Below are positions 41,675-50,239 of a stretch of 64,000 nt of DNA, piece after piece. Source of the DNA: Micromonospora sp. WMMD980 (GTDB lineage: Bacteria; Actinomycetota; Actinomycetes; Mycobacteriales; Micromonosporaceae); NCBI RefSeq assembly GCF_029626035.1, contig NZ_JARUBE010000003.1, positions 4,216,001-4,280,000 on the forward strand, in the 5' to 3' direction. The translations under genes were made by a program, and so were the position numbers. The notes below the pieces were generated by a model. The model worked only from the letters and a program-made list of their open reading frames with translations, had not been told where the DNA came from and did no database searches. Numbering within the stretch: position 1 is the stretch's first letter; every line of letters starts with the position of its first letter.

Positions 41675-42622
41675 TCAGTCCGGCATGCGGGGCAACACGC
41701 TCGTGGCGTCCTCGGCGGGCGGGGCCGGCGGTGCGCCGTACACGTTGCCCGTCGGCCGGGGCGGCGTCGCGCCCCCGTACACCGTCGGGGCCGGCCCGGG
41801 CGTCTGGGTGCGGTAGGTGGTGCTGCTGCGCGGCAGCGGGACCGGCGGCTGGTCGGCGGCCGGGCCGCCGTCCGTCCGGTCCGCGCGGCTGCGCCGCACC
41901 AGCAGGACGATGAGTGCGGCGCCGACGAGGACCAGCGCGATGCCGAACCACATGATGAGCGAACCTCCGAAGGACGAGTCGTCGGCGGCGGCGCCGGCCG
42001 CCGGGTCGACGGCGGCGGCCACCGGCGACGTGCCGGCCGGCTCGGCCGCGGTGGACGCGACCGCGCTGGGCTTGGGGGTCGGCGACGGCTTGCCGGACGG
42101 CGTCGGGCTCGGGCTGGGCGTGCGCTCGGCGCCCACCAGCCGGGCCGACCGGCCGGCCCGGCCGAGCACCTGGCCGTTCGCGGCGCGCGCCTCACCGGCC
42201 AGCTCCAGCCGCCCACCGACGGCACCGGCCAGGAACGTCACCCGGTAGCGCACCACGGCGCCCTTGCCCTTGCAGAGCGGTCGATCGACCGGCGCCACCT
42301 GCCCGGTGGTGACCACGCCGCCGCCACCAGCCACCGGTACCGCCTGCCAGCGCCCGCCGGTCGCCACCTGCACCCGGACCTGGTCCGCGCGCAGGCCCTC
42401 CAGCCTCAGCCCGAGCACGGCGCGCAGCTGCACGCACCCCTCGGCGCGCTTGCGTACCTCGATCGCCACCGCGCCCGCCGAGCCGCCCGCGGTGAAGCTG
42501 CCCACCGAGCGCAGCCCGACCCGGTCGCCCTCGGCCAGCGCCGGCGACGCCGGGGCGGCCACCAGACCACCCAGCAACGCGCCGACCGTGGCCCAGCGCT
42601 CCGCGTGCCGCCTCACCGACAT
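41675..42622 (-). CDS. Secreted, C-terminally membrane-anchored protein of unknown function
   Basis: About 315 residues. A signal peptide (ATVGALLGGLVAAPASPALA) is followed by an extracellular beta-rich domain (about 35-165) with two cysteines, a Ser/Thr/Pro-rich stalk (PSPSPTPSGKPSPTPKPS), one membrane helix (LIMWFGIALVLVGAALIVLLV) with RRSR stop-transfer, and a Pro-rich cytoplasmic tail. ATG 42622 has GAGGTGGAG upstream and is preferred over GTG 42628. This is the layout of a small cell-surface adhesin or sensor; no family was recognised. Confidence 0.7.
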   Translation of the reverse strand: MSVRRHAERWATVGALLGGLVAAPASPALAEGDRVGLRSVGSFTAGGSAGAVAIEVRKRAEGCVQLRAVLGLRLEGLRADQVRVQVATGGRWQAVPVAGGGGVVTTGQVAPVDRPLCKGKGAVVRYRVTFLAGAVGGRLELAGEARAANGQVLGRAGRSARLVGAERTPSPSPTPSGKPSPTPKPSAVASTAAEPAGTSPVAAAVDPAAGAAADDSSFGGSLIMWFGIALVLVGAALIVLLVRRSRADRTDGGPAADQPPVPLPRSSTTYRTQTPGPAPTVYGGATPPRPTGNVYGAPPAPPAEDATSVLPRMPD

Positions 42623-42736
42623 CTCCACCTCACCGTTTCCGTCCCGGACGGGATCCGCCGGGTGAGGTTACTACCCGCGCGTCAGCGCCCCTGCTCATCG
42701 AACGCACGACAGTTGTGCCGCGACACGCGGCCGCCG

Positions 42737-43408
42737 TCAGCCCGGGCCGCCACCCGCCGCCAGCGCCCGCCGGCAGAGCCGGTCGGCCGTCCGGGTGGTC
42801 TCCGGCAGCCGATACCGCGGCGTCAGTGCCAGCACCCGCTCCACCGCCTCGGCCAACCCGATCCGGTGCCCGACGCTGACGAAGACCGGGCGGGTCCCGT
42901 CCCGGGTCCGCAACACCCGCCCCACCACCTCGCCGCCGTCGCGCAACTCGGCCCAGTCACCCCGCCGGGGCCCCGGCGGCGTCCACGACCCGACCAGCGG
43001 CGTCTTGCCCACCCCGATCGCCGGCAGCCCGGTCACCAGACCCAGGTGGCAGGCCAGCCCGAACCGGCGCGGATGCGCCACTCCGTGCCCGTCGCAGACC
43101 AGAAGATCGGGCCGGACGGCGAGCCGGTCCAGCGCCGGCATCTCGCGGAACGCGAACAACCCGGGCACGTACGGGAACGCCGGTCGCCCCGCGTGCACCG
43201 CCTCGTCCACCACGTCGAGGCTGCCGGCGTCGAGCACGGTGACGGCCGCCGCGAGGCGGTCACGAGTCTGCGCGTACGCGACATCCAGCCCGGCCACCGT
43301 GGTCGGCACGCCCGACCCCGGCCCGACCAGCTCGACCCGCGAGCGCAACTCCTCCTGTACGCGTCGCGCCTCCGCCACGTCGGCCGGCGGCCGGTACGGC
43401 ACCGTCAC
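42737..43408 (-). CDS. nfi: Endonuclease V
   Basis: 223 residues. Cleaves DNA (or RNA) next to deaminated bases such as inosine. Conserved elements: VAGLDVAYAQT with the first catalytic Asp, the wedge motif FPYVPGLFAFRE, LVCDGHGVAHPRRFGLACHLG with the second Asp, and GVGKTPLVG. Its start overlaps the stop of the putative immunity gene by 4 bp (GTGA), so it is translated as the last gene of the toxin operon. Endonuclease V is usually a stand-alone repair gene, so this coupling is unusual. Confidence 0.94.
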   Translation of the reverse strand: MTVPYRPPADVAEARRVQEELRSRVELVGPGSGVPTTVAGLDVAYAQTRDRLAAAVTVLDAGSLDVVDEAVHAGRPAFPYVPGLFAFREMPALDRLAVRPDLLVCDGHGVAHPRRFGLACHLGLVTGLPAIGVGKTPLVGSWTPPGPRRGDWAELRDGGEVVGRVLRTRDGTRPVFVSVGHRIGLAEAVERVLALTPRYRLPETTRTADRLCRRALAAGGGPG

Positions 43409-43869
43409 GAGCGCTCGGCGTCCCCGCCCGTCGCGGCGCTGGCGACGGTGGGGTCGGCGCCGGGGTCACCGGCCCGCTGGAGCTGCTCCTCGAACATCAC
43501 GAAGGTCCGCCGCCGGATACCCCGAACGAGCGCCTGCTCCTGCGGCGTCGGATAACGGCGTTCCTCACGAATGGTGTCCTCAAGCGCACGGACCGTCTCG
43601 TACAGAGCGAAGATCGGCCCCTCACCATGGAGATTGCGTCCGCGCTCCTGCTCCACGTACCAAACGAATTCGTCACGTCCGATCTGATGCACATCGTCAC
43701 CACCCGCGAAGAGCACCTTGTCCACGAGGTTGTTAGCTACTCGCCAACCCCCTGTGTCTGGCGAGAGCCGCCAACCAGCGGCCCCGCCCCCTTCTGTCTT
43801 CACCAGCTTGAGCGGGGACTCGTAGTAGAGGAAGAACCTCGGAAGCACCAACCCGGTCAGGTCTGCCAC
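43405..43869 (-). CDS. Putative immunity protein for the adjacent polymorphic toxin
   Basis: 154 residues, 4 bp after the toxin stop and overlapping endonuclease V by 4 bp. A compact soluble protein: MADLTGLVLPRFFLYYESPL, LVDKVLFAGGDDVHQIGRDE, FVWYVEQERG and a helix FALYETVRALEDTIREERR. The last 20 residues are low-complexity. No family recognised. Position directly behind the toxin's C-terminal tip and lower GC than its surroundings are the basis for the immunity call; this is an inference. Confidence 0.6.
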   Translation of the reverse strand: MADLTGLVLPRFFLYYESPLKLVKTEGGGAAGWRLSPDTGGWRVANNLVDKVLFAGGDDVHQIGRDEFVWYVEQERGRNLHGEGPIFALYETVRALEDTIREERRYPTPQEQALVRGIRRRTFVMFEEQLQRAGDPGADPTVASAATGGDAERS

Positions 43870-43873
43870 CCTG

Positions 43874-46800
43874 TCAAACTCCCCCGAGCGCGTCCTGTAG
43901 GACGCTCCAGTAAATGCTCTGAGCGCGCCTGAGGAGGCCGTCCCGAACTGCCGTCTCGAACCTCGTCAACGGTCGATCACCCAACTCTGCCAGCGCATCC
44001 AGATCCCGCCGAATCTCGTACAACGCATGTTCCCACTTGGCCACGTCTTCGAGGACCGCGAGGTGCAGGCGCAACTCTCCCACGTGCCCGTTTGACAGAG
44101 CGACGTTCAGAAGGATGTCTCGGTAGCCGCTCCCCTGCGGGGATGCGAAGCGATCCTTGATGTCCAAAATTAAGACATTGGGGTCGTCAGCCAGGGAGCC
44201 CAGGGCCAGATAGAGGTCATCCAGCCTCTCGAACTCCACCTTCGCGCCCGCCAAGTCCTTAAGCCGGGCGGCGTTGTTGCCGTACTCGACCAGCTTGTCC
44301 AGCACGCGTTCACGGCCCTTGGGCTCCGTGCGCCAGTCCGGCCTGCCGTTCTCGCCCGCGACACCACGGGCGATCTGGTTGAGCTCCACCTGGGCTATGG
44401 CCGCGTCATCGTACAGCCGATCAAGGTACTCGCTGACGTAAGCCGAATCGTCCTTCCGGCTCTGTTCGAAGCCAGCCTGCTGGGCAAGTTGCCTTCTCGA
44501 CGCAACCTTCCGAGTGACACCGCTCTGTTCGGCGGTCAACGGGGTGGGGAGAGGAATCCGCTCACCCTCAATGACGAGCTCGTCTGGCCCATCCATCTGG
44601 ATGTCCGCCAACACGTCCTGTAGTACGTCGATGGCCTGCTGGTGGCTCGCCAGATGGTGCAGGGTCACCGGTCGGGCCGTCAGTGAGTTGGCGAGCTCCG
44701 GTGTTGCCAGCATCATCCGGACCAGGTCGGGTCGCTCCGCGAGCTGCCGCACCAGCGTCTCGGCCAGCAACTCCTCGCGCCGGGGCGGCGCCTCCCAGCT
44801 CTGGTCGAGCATCCGCTGGACTCGGGGCTCGGTGAACAGCCGCGTCAGGTCGCCGGCCGCGGTCTCGTCCAGCCCCGGCACCAGCCGTCTCAGCGTCGGC
44901 CCGTCGGCGTGCTGCGCCAATTCGACAGGCGTCACGCCGGCGGCGAAGGCGGCGTCCAGGCTGCCGCTCGCCGCCAGCGCGTCGCGCACGTAGAGCCCGG
45001 CGGCGATCCGTGCCGCGTGCGCCTCCCGGTGGGCACCGCGTACCTGGTCCGGCTTCGGCTCGGCCGGTGGCGCGCTGCCAGGCGGCGAGGCACCCGGCGG
45101 ACGCTGGAACGTCGTCGACTCGCCGAGCAGGTGGACGCGGTTGAAATCCGGCGCGGCCCCGCCGTCGAGTGGTGGGTCCGGCAGCCGGGGCACCGGACGG
45201 GGCCGCGGCTCCGGCAGGACGGTGAAGTTGCCGGGCGGCCGGCCGGAGAGCGGCATCGGGCGACCGTCCGGACCGAGGACCAGGGCGTCCACGTCCACCA
45301 CGTTGCCGACGAACGGCGCACCGCTGTGGCGGTAGAGCGGCTGATCCGCCACCGTCCCGCTCTGCGGATCGAGGTAGAGGACGGTGCCGTTCTGGTTGAG
45401 CGCCACCCAGGCGTGCGAGCCGCCGCCCTCGAAGCTGGTGATCAGGAAGGCGTAGCTGCCGTGTCCACCCGACGCCAGTTGCGCGTGCAGGTCGCGGTAG
45501 CCACGCTCGACCACCCTCCGCCGGTCGGCGCCCGTGGCTCCGGATCGGTCGGGCCCGCACAGGTCCTGGAACCGGCCGCCGGTCGTCTCCTCGACCCGCA
45601 GCGGCCCGTCCACCTCACCGCCGACCGGCCGGTGGACGTCGCCCGCGAGGTAGCCGTCGAAGGTACGCGGGGCGGCAACCCGTGGCCGTCCGTGCATCCA
45701 CGTCTCGAAGAGCGACAGCGTGCAGTCCAGGCAGTTGATGCCCCGGGTGGCGTCGGCGGCCGGACCACCGTCGTTCGCCAGCCGGAACCACCCGCCACGC
45801 CGAGGGTCGGCGGTGCGAGCCACGGTGCCGTCCGGGTTGCGGGGCATGCGCCGTTCGAGATCGGTCTGGTGCAGTGCGAGCGGAGGCCGGAGACCACCAC
45901 GTCGACCGTAGGGGCGCGACCGGTCGACAGGTGGTGGATGGCGGTGACCGCTCAGCGCGGACTCGTCGGCCGTCTCGACCGCGCCGGGCGCCAGGTCGGC
46001 CACGTCGTCGTTGATCCGGTAGAAATCGAGGTCGTCCTCGACCATGACCCGCTCCGGCAGGCGCTTGCCGGCGCGTACCGCGTCCGCTTCGTCGACCGCC
46101 CGATAGTGCAGCTGCTCCCGCAGCCGTCCCTCCCGCACGTGCTGGTCTGCAAGGTGGTGCTGCCCGGCCTCGCGCAGTTCGTAGCCCCTCGTCAGGAGCC
46201 AACGCGCCGCCTCGTAATGCTGCTCGGCGAGATCCCGCAGCTCCCTGACCTGCGACTGTCGCCTGTTCTCCTCGTGCAGCGCCCGCTGGGACGCCAGGTA
46301 GCCCTGGTAACGGCGCCGGTCCAACGCCTCGCGGTCGGCCGCCACGCGCGCGGCCCGCTGCTGCGGGGTCTCGCGACGCGGTGCGGGGCGGTCGGGCGGA
46401 CCGTGGAAGGGGGCCGGGGAGTCGGTTGAGGGGCGCGGCGGGGCCAACGTCTCCAACAGCGGAAATCGGGGGTTCGGGGCTGGTCGGGGCTCCGGACCGA
46501 TGGCCGGTGCGCCCGGGCTCGGGGTGGTGTGCGGGTGGACCGTCGGGGCCGTGGACGCGCCGATGTGTCCTTCGCCGCCTCCAGGGACGAGCCGGTCCGG
46601 AGGAGTCGTCACCACGGAGTACGTGCTGTCGGTGGTCGGTGGCGACAGCGTCACCGAGGCCGCCGCGTGCACCGGCGTGGCTGGGGGTGAGGCCATGTCG
46701 GGTGGGGCCGGGGCCAGACCGCCTCGGACGTCGGTCGGACCGACGAGGGAGGCACTGGCGGTCGGCGCGTCGACGGTTACCGAGGACAGCGTCGGAGTGG

Positions 46801-48127
46801 TGATGATCGCACCGTGCGCCGGACCGATCGTCACCGCTGGCGCCCCGGCGCTCTCCGAGGGCGACGCCGGGGAGGTGCTCGCCCCCGGCGCCGGTCGCGC
46901 CGAGTCCGCCGGAGAAGGATGAGTGCTTGCCGATGCGTCGATCGCGGGCGCGGCGACGGATGGGGTGCCACTGGTGAGATCGGTCCGAGCGTGACCGGCC
47001 ACCGGCCCGCCAGTGTGGACGGACACCGCCGGCTCCGGTGGCCGCTGCGCCGGGATGGACGCGGCCGGATCGGTCCCGGGCGGCACGTCCAAGCCGACCG
47101 GCAGAGCCGTACTGCCGCCGAGCTTCCCGTCGAGCCGGTGGTGCAGCGCCGTGTCGGCCTGCCCCGTGGCGGAGCCGCTCACCCCGGAGGCCGCGGCGCG
47201 GGCCAGGTCCTCCAGCGACGGCCCTTGACCTGTCGCCAGCCCCGCCGCGGTCTCCGCGAGGCTCTCGCCGGCCATCTCCCGCCCGAAGTGCTCCCCGACC
47301 CGGGCGAACCGCCCGCTCGCGTGCCGACCGAGACCGGCGAGGGGCGCGGCCGCACCGCCGGCGAAACCGCCGAGCCCCGACGCGCCGACGTCGGTGAGGT
47401 CGAGGCCGTCCCGCCGGCCGGTGGAGTTCTGGTAGGCCTGGGTGGCCAGGCTGGTGCCGGCCTCCTGCCCGGCCTCCACCAGGCCGCCGAGCACCGCCTT
47501 GCGGGCGAGCCCTCGGGCACCGCTCTTGACGACCTCCTTGGCGGCCCGCTCGCCAGCCTCCTTCAGGCCCTCCCGGACGGCGTTGCGGGCCAGTTGGGCC
47601 ACCAGCCGCTTGAAGATCTGCTGCACCGCGACCCGGGTGGCGGCGATCGCGGCACCGGCCGCCGGTGACGCCGTGCCCAGGGTCAGCGCGGTGACCACCA
47701 CGAGGGACAGCAGTTCGACGACCAGGATGCCCAGCTCGATCCAGGCCTCCAGCTTCGCGCCCTCGATGTCGCAGCCGCAGGAGTCGACCAGTCGTCCCAA
47801 CTCGTCGGTGGCCGCGGCCAGGACGTGCAGCGGGGCGTCCTCGTCGCCGGCCACCTTGTCCCAGGCCGTGTCGAACGCGTGGGCCACCAGGCCGACGCCG
47901 CCGTATCCGCTCTTCACCTCGCCGGCGGCGGTCACCGCGTCGTCACGCGGGCCGGTCAGGACGCCGGCCACGCCGTACCACTGGTCGGCCAGGTCCCAGA
48001 CGGCGCGCTCGTTGCCCTCGGGCCATTCCACGCCGACCACCCAGTCGAGCGTCTCGTAGATCCAGCCGGGCAGTTCCCAGGGACAGTAGTCGAGCGGATG
48101 CGGGATCGGGCTGGGCAGCATGCTCAC
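43874..48127 (-). CDS. Polymorphic toxin: CpnT/WXG100-like N-terminus, papain-like deamidase domain, RelA/SpoT-like C-terminus
   Basis: 1417 residues. Residues about 1-170 resemble the secretion-associated WXG100/CpnT-like N-terminus, with a hydrophobic helix near 131-150. About 170-340 is Ala/Gly-rich and helical; about 340-585 is disordered Pro/Ser/Thr-rich; about 585-690 is a charged coiled coil. About 755-960 is a Tox-PL papain-like (glutamine-deamidase type) domain with NCLDC (Cys799/Cys802), His905 in GGSHAWVAL and Asp920 in VLYLDPQSG. About 1215-1380 resembles a RelA/SpoT nucleotide pyrophosphokinase: R1266/K1270/R1272, Asp1291 in KDLAGAKV, GSGYRDILLNV (Tyr1335) and Glu1351 in ELRLHL. 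Two enzymatic domains in one chain is notable. Follows a WXG100-like gene by 18 bp. Confidence 0.85.
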   Translation of the reverse strand: MSMLPSPIPHPLDYCPWELPGWIYETLDWVVGVEWPEGNERAVWDLADQWYGVAGVLTGPRDDAVTAAGEVKSGYGGVGLVAHAFDTAWDKVAGDEDAPLHVLAAATDELGRLVDSCGCDIEGAKLEAWIELGILVVELLSLVVVTALTLGTASPAAGAAIAATRVAVQQIFKRLVAQLARNAVREGLKEAGERAAKEVVKSGARGLARKAVLGGLVEAGQEAGTSLATQAYQNSTGRRDGLDLTDVGASGLGGFAGGAAAPLAGLGRHASGRFARVGEHFGREMAGESLAETAAGLATGQGPSLEDLARAAASGVSGSATGQADTALHHRLDGKLGGSTALPVGLDVPPGTDPAASIPAQRPPEPAVSVHTGGPVAGHARTDLTSGTPSVAAPAIDASASTHPSPADSARPAPGASTSPASPSESAGAPAVTIGPAHGAIITTPTLSSVTVDAPTASASLVGPTDVRGGLAPAPPDMASPPATPVHAAASVTLSPPTTDSTYSVVTTPPDRLVPGGGEGHIGASTAPTVHPHTTPSPGAPAIGPEPRPAPNPRFPLLETLAPPRPSTDSPAPFHGPPDRPAPRRETPQQRAARVAADREALDRRRYQGYLASQRALHEENRRQSQVRELRDLAEQHYEAARWLLTRGYELREAGQHHLADQHVREGRLREQLHYRAVDEADAVRAGKRLPERVMVEDDLDFYRINDDVADLAPGAVETADESALSGHRHPPPVDRSRPYGRRGGLRPPLALHQTDLERRMPRNPDGTVARTADPRRGGWFRLANDGGPAADATRGINCLDCTLSLFETWMHGRPRVAAPRTFDGYLAGDVHRPVGGEVDGPLRVEETTGGRFQDLCGPDRSGATGADRRRVVERGYRDLHAQLASGGHGSYAFLITSFEGGGSHAWVALNQNGTVLYLDPQSGTVADQPLYRHSGAPFVGNVVDVDALVLGPDGRPMPLSGRPPGNFTVLPEPRPRPVPRLPDPPLDGGAAPDFNRVHLLGESTTFQRPPGASPPGSAPPAEPKPDQVRGAHREAHAARIAAGLYVRDALAASGSLDAAFAAGVTPVELAQHADGPTLRRLVPGLDETAAGDLTRLFTEPRVQRMLDQSWEAPPRREELLAETLVRQLAERPDLVRMMLATPELANSLTARPVTLHHLASHQQAIDVLQDVLADIQMDGPDELVIEGERIPLPTPLTAEQSGVTRKVASRRQLAQQAGFEQSRKDDSAYVSEYLDRLYDDAAIAQVELNQIARGVAGENGRPDWRTEPKGRERVLDKLVEYGNNAARLKDLAGAKVEFERLDDLYLALGSLADDPNVLILDIKDRFASPQGSGYRDILLNVALSNGHVGELRLHLAVLEDVAKWEHALYEIRRDLDALAELGDRPLTRFETAVRDGLLRRAQSIYWSVLQDALGGV

Positions 48128-48145
48128 GCGCGGATCCTCCGGTGG

Positions 48146-48502
48146 TCAGCGCCAGGGCCGATGCGGGTTGTGCCGCTGGTGCGGGATCTGCCCGAGGTCA
48201 CGGGCATTGCCCAGGTCTGTCTCGACGGTCGCGGTGACCGAGCGGACCACGTCGGAGCCGATCCCTTCGAGCGACCGGCCGAGCAGCTCCCAGGCCCGCA
48301 GCAGCGTCGCGGCGTAACCCTGGTAGTGCTTGTCGAACGCGGCGCCGATGTCGTCCCGCCCCCACGGACGTTGCGCGCCGGCCGCGGCAATCGGGTCACC
48401 GGTCTCCCGTCGCGCCGCGTTCACCGCCCGGCCGGTCGCGGCCAGGTCGGCGCCGCCGCGCCGGGCGCGCTCCGCGTCCAGCCAGATCTCTCCCCCGGTC
48501 AC
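48146..48502 (-). CDS. WXG100/ESX-type small secreted protein
   Basis: 118 residues predicted as two helices with a turn: [20 protein letters not shown], then [20 protein letters not shown] and a long helix [19 protein letters not shown]. Length, helical hairpin and absence of a signal peptide fit ESX (type VII) partner proteins that co-export large toxins; a canonical WXG turn is replaced by PWG. Starts 3 bp after the stop of the YbaB-like gene. Confidence 0.7.
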   Translation of the reverse strand: MTGGEIWLDAERARRGGADLAATGRAVNAARRETGDPIAAAGAQRPWGRDDIGAAFDKHYQGYAATLLRAWELLGRSLEGIGSDVVRSVTATVETDLGNARDLGQIPHQRHNPHRPWR

Positions 48503-48505
48503 CGG

Positions 48506-48919
48506 TCACTCGCCGCGCGACACGGCCGCGTCGGCCCGGCCCAGTAAGGCGCCGAAATCATGGGTACGCAGGAACTCGACTGACGGCGAGCCGGGTGGCA
48601 GATAGCCGGCGACCAGTTCACGGGTGGTGGTGCCCGCGGCGGCGTTGGCCCGCAGCACGGTCTCGGTGATCTTCCGGCTCAGCGCCCGGGCGTCGCGGTC
48701 GTGGAACACCGCCGGGCTCACCTCGACGCTGATCAACTCACCTCGCGCCCCGACCACGGCGGTGACCTGGCCGTCGTCGGAGCGTTCGGTCACCCGCAAC
48801 TCGGCCAGCCTGGCCTGGAGTTCATCCAGGCCGGACCGCAGGCGCTGGTACTGGCCGTACACCTCGTCGAATCGTGCGCGTAGTGCACGGTTCGCATCCC
48901 GGTCCGCACTCTCGGCCAC
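48506..48919 (-). CDS. YbaB/EbfC-family protein
   Basis: 137 residues from GTG 48919 (VAESADRDANRALR), which has GGAAGGGG at suitable spacing; a GTG two codons upstream is too close. An N-terminal coiled helix (FDEVYGQYQRLRSGLDELQARLAEL) leads into the YbaB beta-sheet (VTAVVGARGELISVEVSP) and a second helix. Housekeeping YbaB binds DNA next to recR; this version, placed before WXG100 and toxin genes, is the type repeatedly found in actinobacterial ESX-toxin operons. Its job there is unknown. Confidence 0.8.
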   Translation of the reverse strand: MAESADRDANRALRARFDEVYGQYQRLRSGLDELQARLAELRVTERSDDGQVTAVVGARGELISVEVSPAVFHDRDARALSRKITETVLRANAAAGTTTRELVAGYLPPGSPSVEFLRTHDFGALLGRADAAVSRGE

Positions 48920-48997
48920 CGCCACTCCCCTTCCGTCACCGTGGGTAGGGCCGACCATACCGGGTGCCACGAAATCCATGGGGTCCGGTAATTTCAG

Positions 48998-50233
48998 GTG
49001 GTGATCGAGCGACAGCAGGCCGAGCAGATCGCCTCCGTGTGGGCCCGCAGGGACTCCGACCGCCTCGGCTTCCCCTGCACGCCCGTGGTCGAGGAGTTCG
49101 ACCTGGGCTACGTGATCGTGTCCACGGTGTCCACCGAGGCCCGGGCGCTGCCCGGCGACCTGCCGACCACGGTCATCGACAAGGAGACCGGCGAGGTGTC
49201 CACCTGGCCCCGGGTCCCGGCCGGCGCGGTGGAGGAGATGTACCGGCAACGCCGCCCGGCCGAACCGCGCGCCCTCCGTACCGTCGACCCGGCCGCGCAG
49301 TTGCTCCGCGAGCTGACCCGGCTGCCCACCCCCGGCGCCGCCGCCCACCTCACACTCGACGGGCGACTGCACGTGGCACAGGGCGCCAAGGGTGACGTCG
49401 AGCTGCGGCACCACCCGCTCGTCCGGTCCTACCTGGACGAGCTGCCCCCGGGCCATCTCGTGCGTGGCGGTGAACGGCACGCCGAGGTGATCGTCGTCTC
49501 CGACGCCCTGCACGAGCACGACCACCGCCGCGCAGCGGAGGGGCTACCGCCGCTCACCCACGAGGAGGCCCGCGAGCTGTTGGGCACCGGCCGGATCCAG
49601 TTCTTCCGGAGCCGTGAACCAGGTGATCCGGCGGGCGGCGCGGCCGAACTCCCCTGCGACTCGTGCGTCAGGTTCCTGGTGCGGTTCGCGGTCCTACCCT
49701 GGTCCGATCTGGCCTTCGTCGAGGAATGGCGCCCGGAGCCGCAGGACGTCGTCCAACCCGGACGGCTCCCGGACGAGGTGGCTCTCGCACTCACGGACGG
49801 CGGCTGGCAGGTCAGCATGTTCAACGAGGCCCTCGCGCTGGGTGCGATCGCCGAGACGATGGAGAGCACAGGGCAACACCACCAACACGAGATCTTCTCG
49901 GCCGCCGAGGCGGCGCTCACCGCGTTCCCGGCCGTCCTCAGCCGACGTCGCGGCCCCGGGGAGCAGGTGTGGATCAGTCGGTTCACCACGAATCCGCTGC
50001 GCGCCGCGCACACCGCCGACACCCTCGCCGACTTCGGCGCGGTCCTGGGCGCCCGCCTCTTCCCACTGGGCAGCGAACGTCAGGAGAGCATCCTCGCGGT
50101 CGACGAGCACGGCCGGGTCTTCGCCCTCGACCAGGCCGGCGAGTGGTTCCTCGGCGCCGACATCGACGCCGCCCTCACCACCCTGCTGCTCGGCCGTGCC
50201 CCCGCCCGGATCCGCGACGACGGCACATGGTGA
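48998..50233 (+). CDS. Three-domain fusion: YrhB/Imm35-like, YwqJ-type deaminase, SUKH-3
   Basis: 411 residues, divergent from the toxin operon (78 bp between starts). Residues about 1-85 resemble the YrhB/Imm35 immunity fold (LGYVIVSTVSTE, VIDKETGEVSTWP). About 110-235 has the zinc deaminase signature of YwqJ-like proteins: HAE at 161-163 and PCDSC at 219-223. About 258-402 is a SUKH-3 domain ending DFGAVLGARLFPLG, LAVDEHGRVFAL, AALTTLLLGR. Two immunity-type domains flank a deaminase-type one. GTG 48998 or 49001; no ribosome site, and TAATTT (48989-48994) suggests a leaderless message. Confidence 0.75.
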   Translation: MVIERQQAEQIASVWARRDSDRLGFPCTPVVEEFDLGYVIVSTVSTEARALPGDLPTTVIDKETGEVSTWPRVPAGAVEEMYRQRRPAEPRALRTVDPAAQLLRELTRLPTPGAAAHLTLDGRLHVAQGAKGDVELRHHPLVRSYLDELPPGHLVRGGERHAEVIVVSDALHEHDHRRAAEGLPPLTHEEARELLGTGRIQFFRSREPGDPAGGAAELPCDSCVRFLVRFAVLPWSDLAFVEEWRPEPQDVVQPGRLPDEVALALTDGGWQVSMFNEALALGAIAETMESTGQHHQHEIFSAAEAALTAFPAVLSRRRGPGEQVWISRFTTNPLRAAHTADTLADFGAVLGARLFPLGSERQESILAVDEHGRVFALDQAGEWFLGADIDAALTTLLLGRAPARIRDDGTW

Positions 50234-50239
50234 CCGGCT

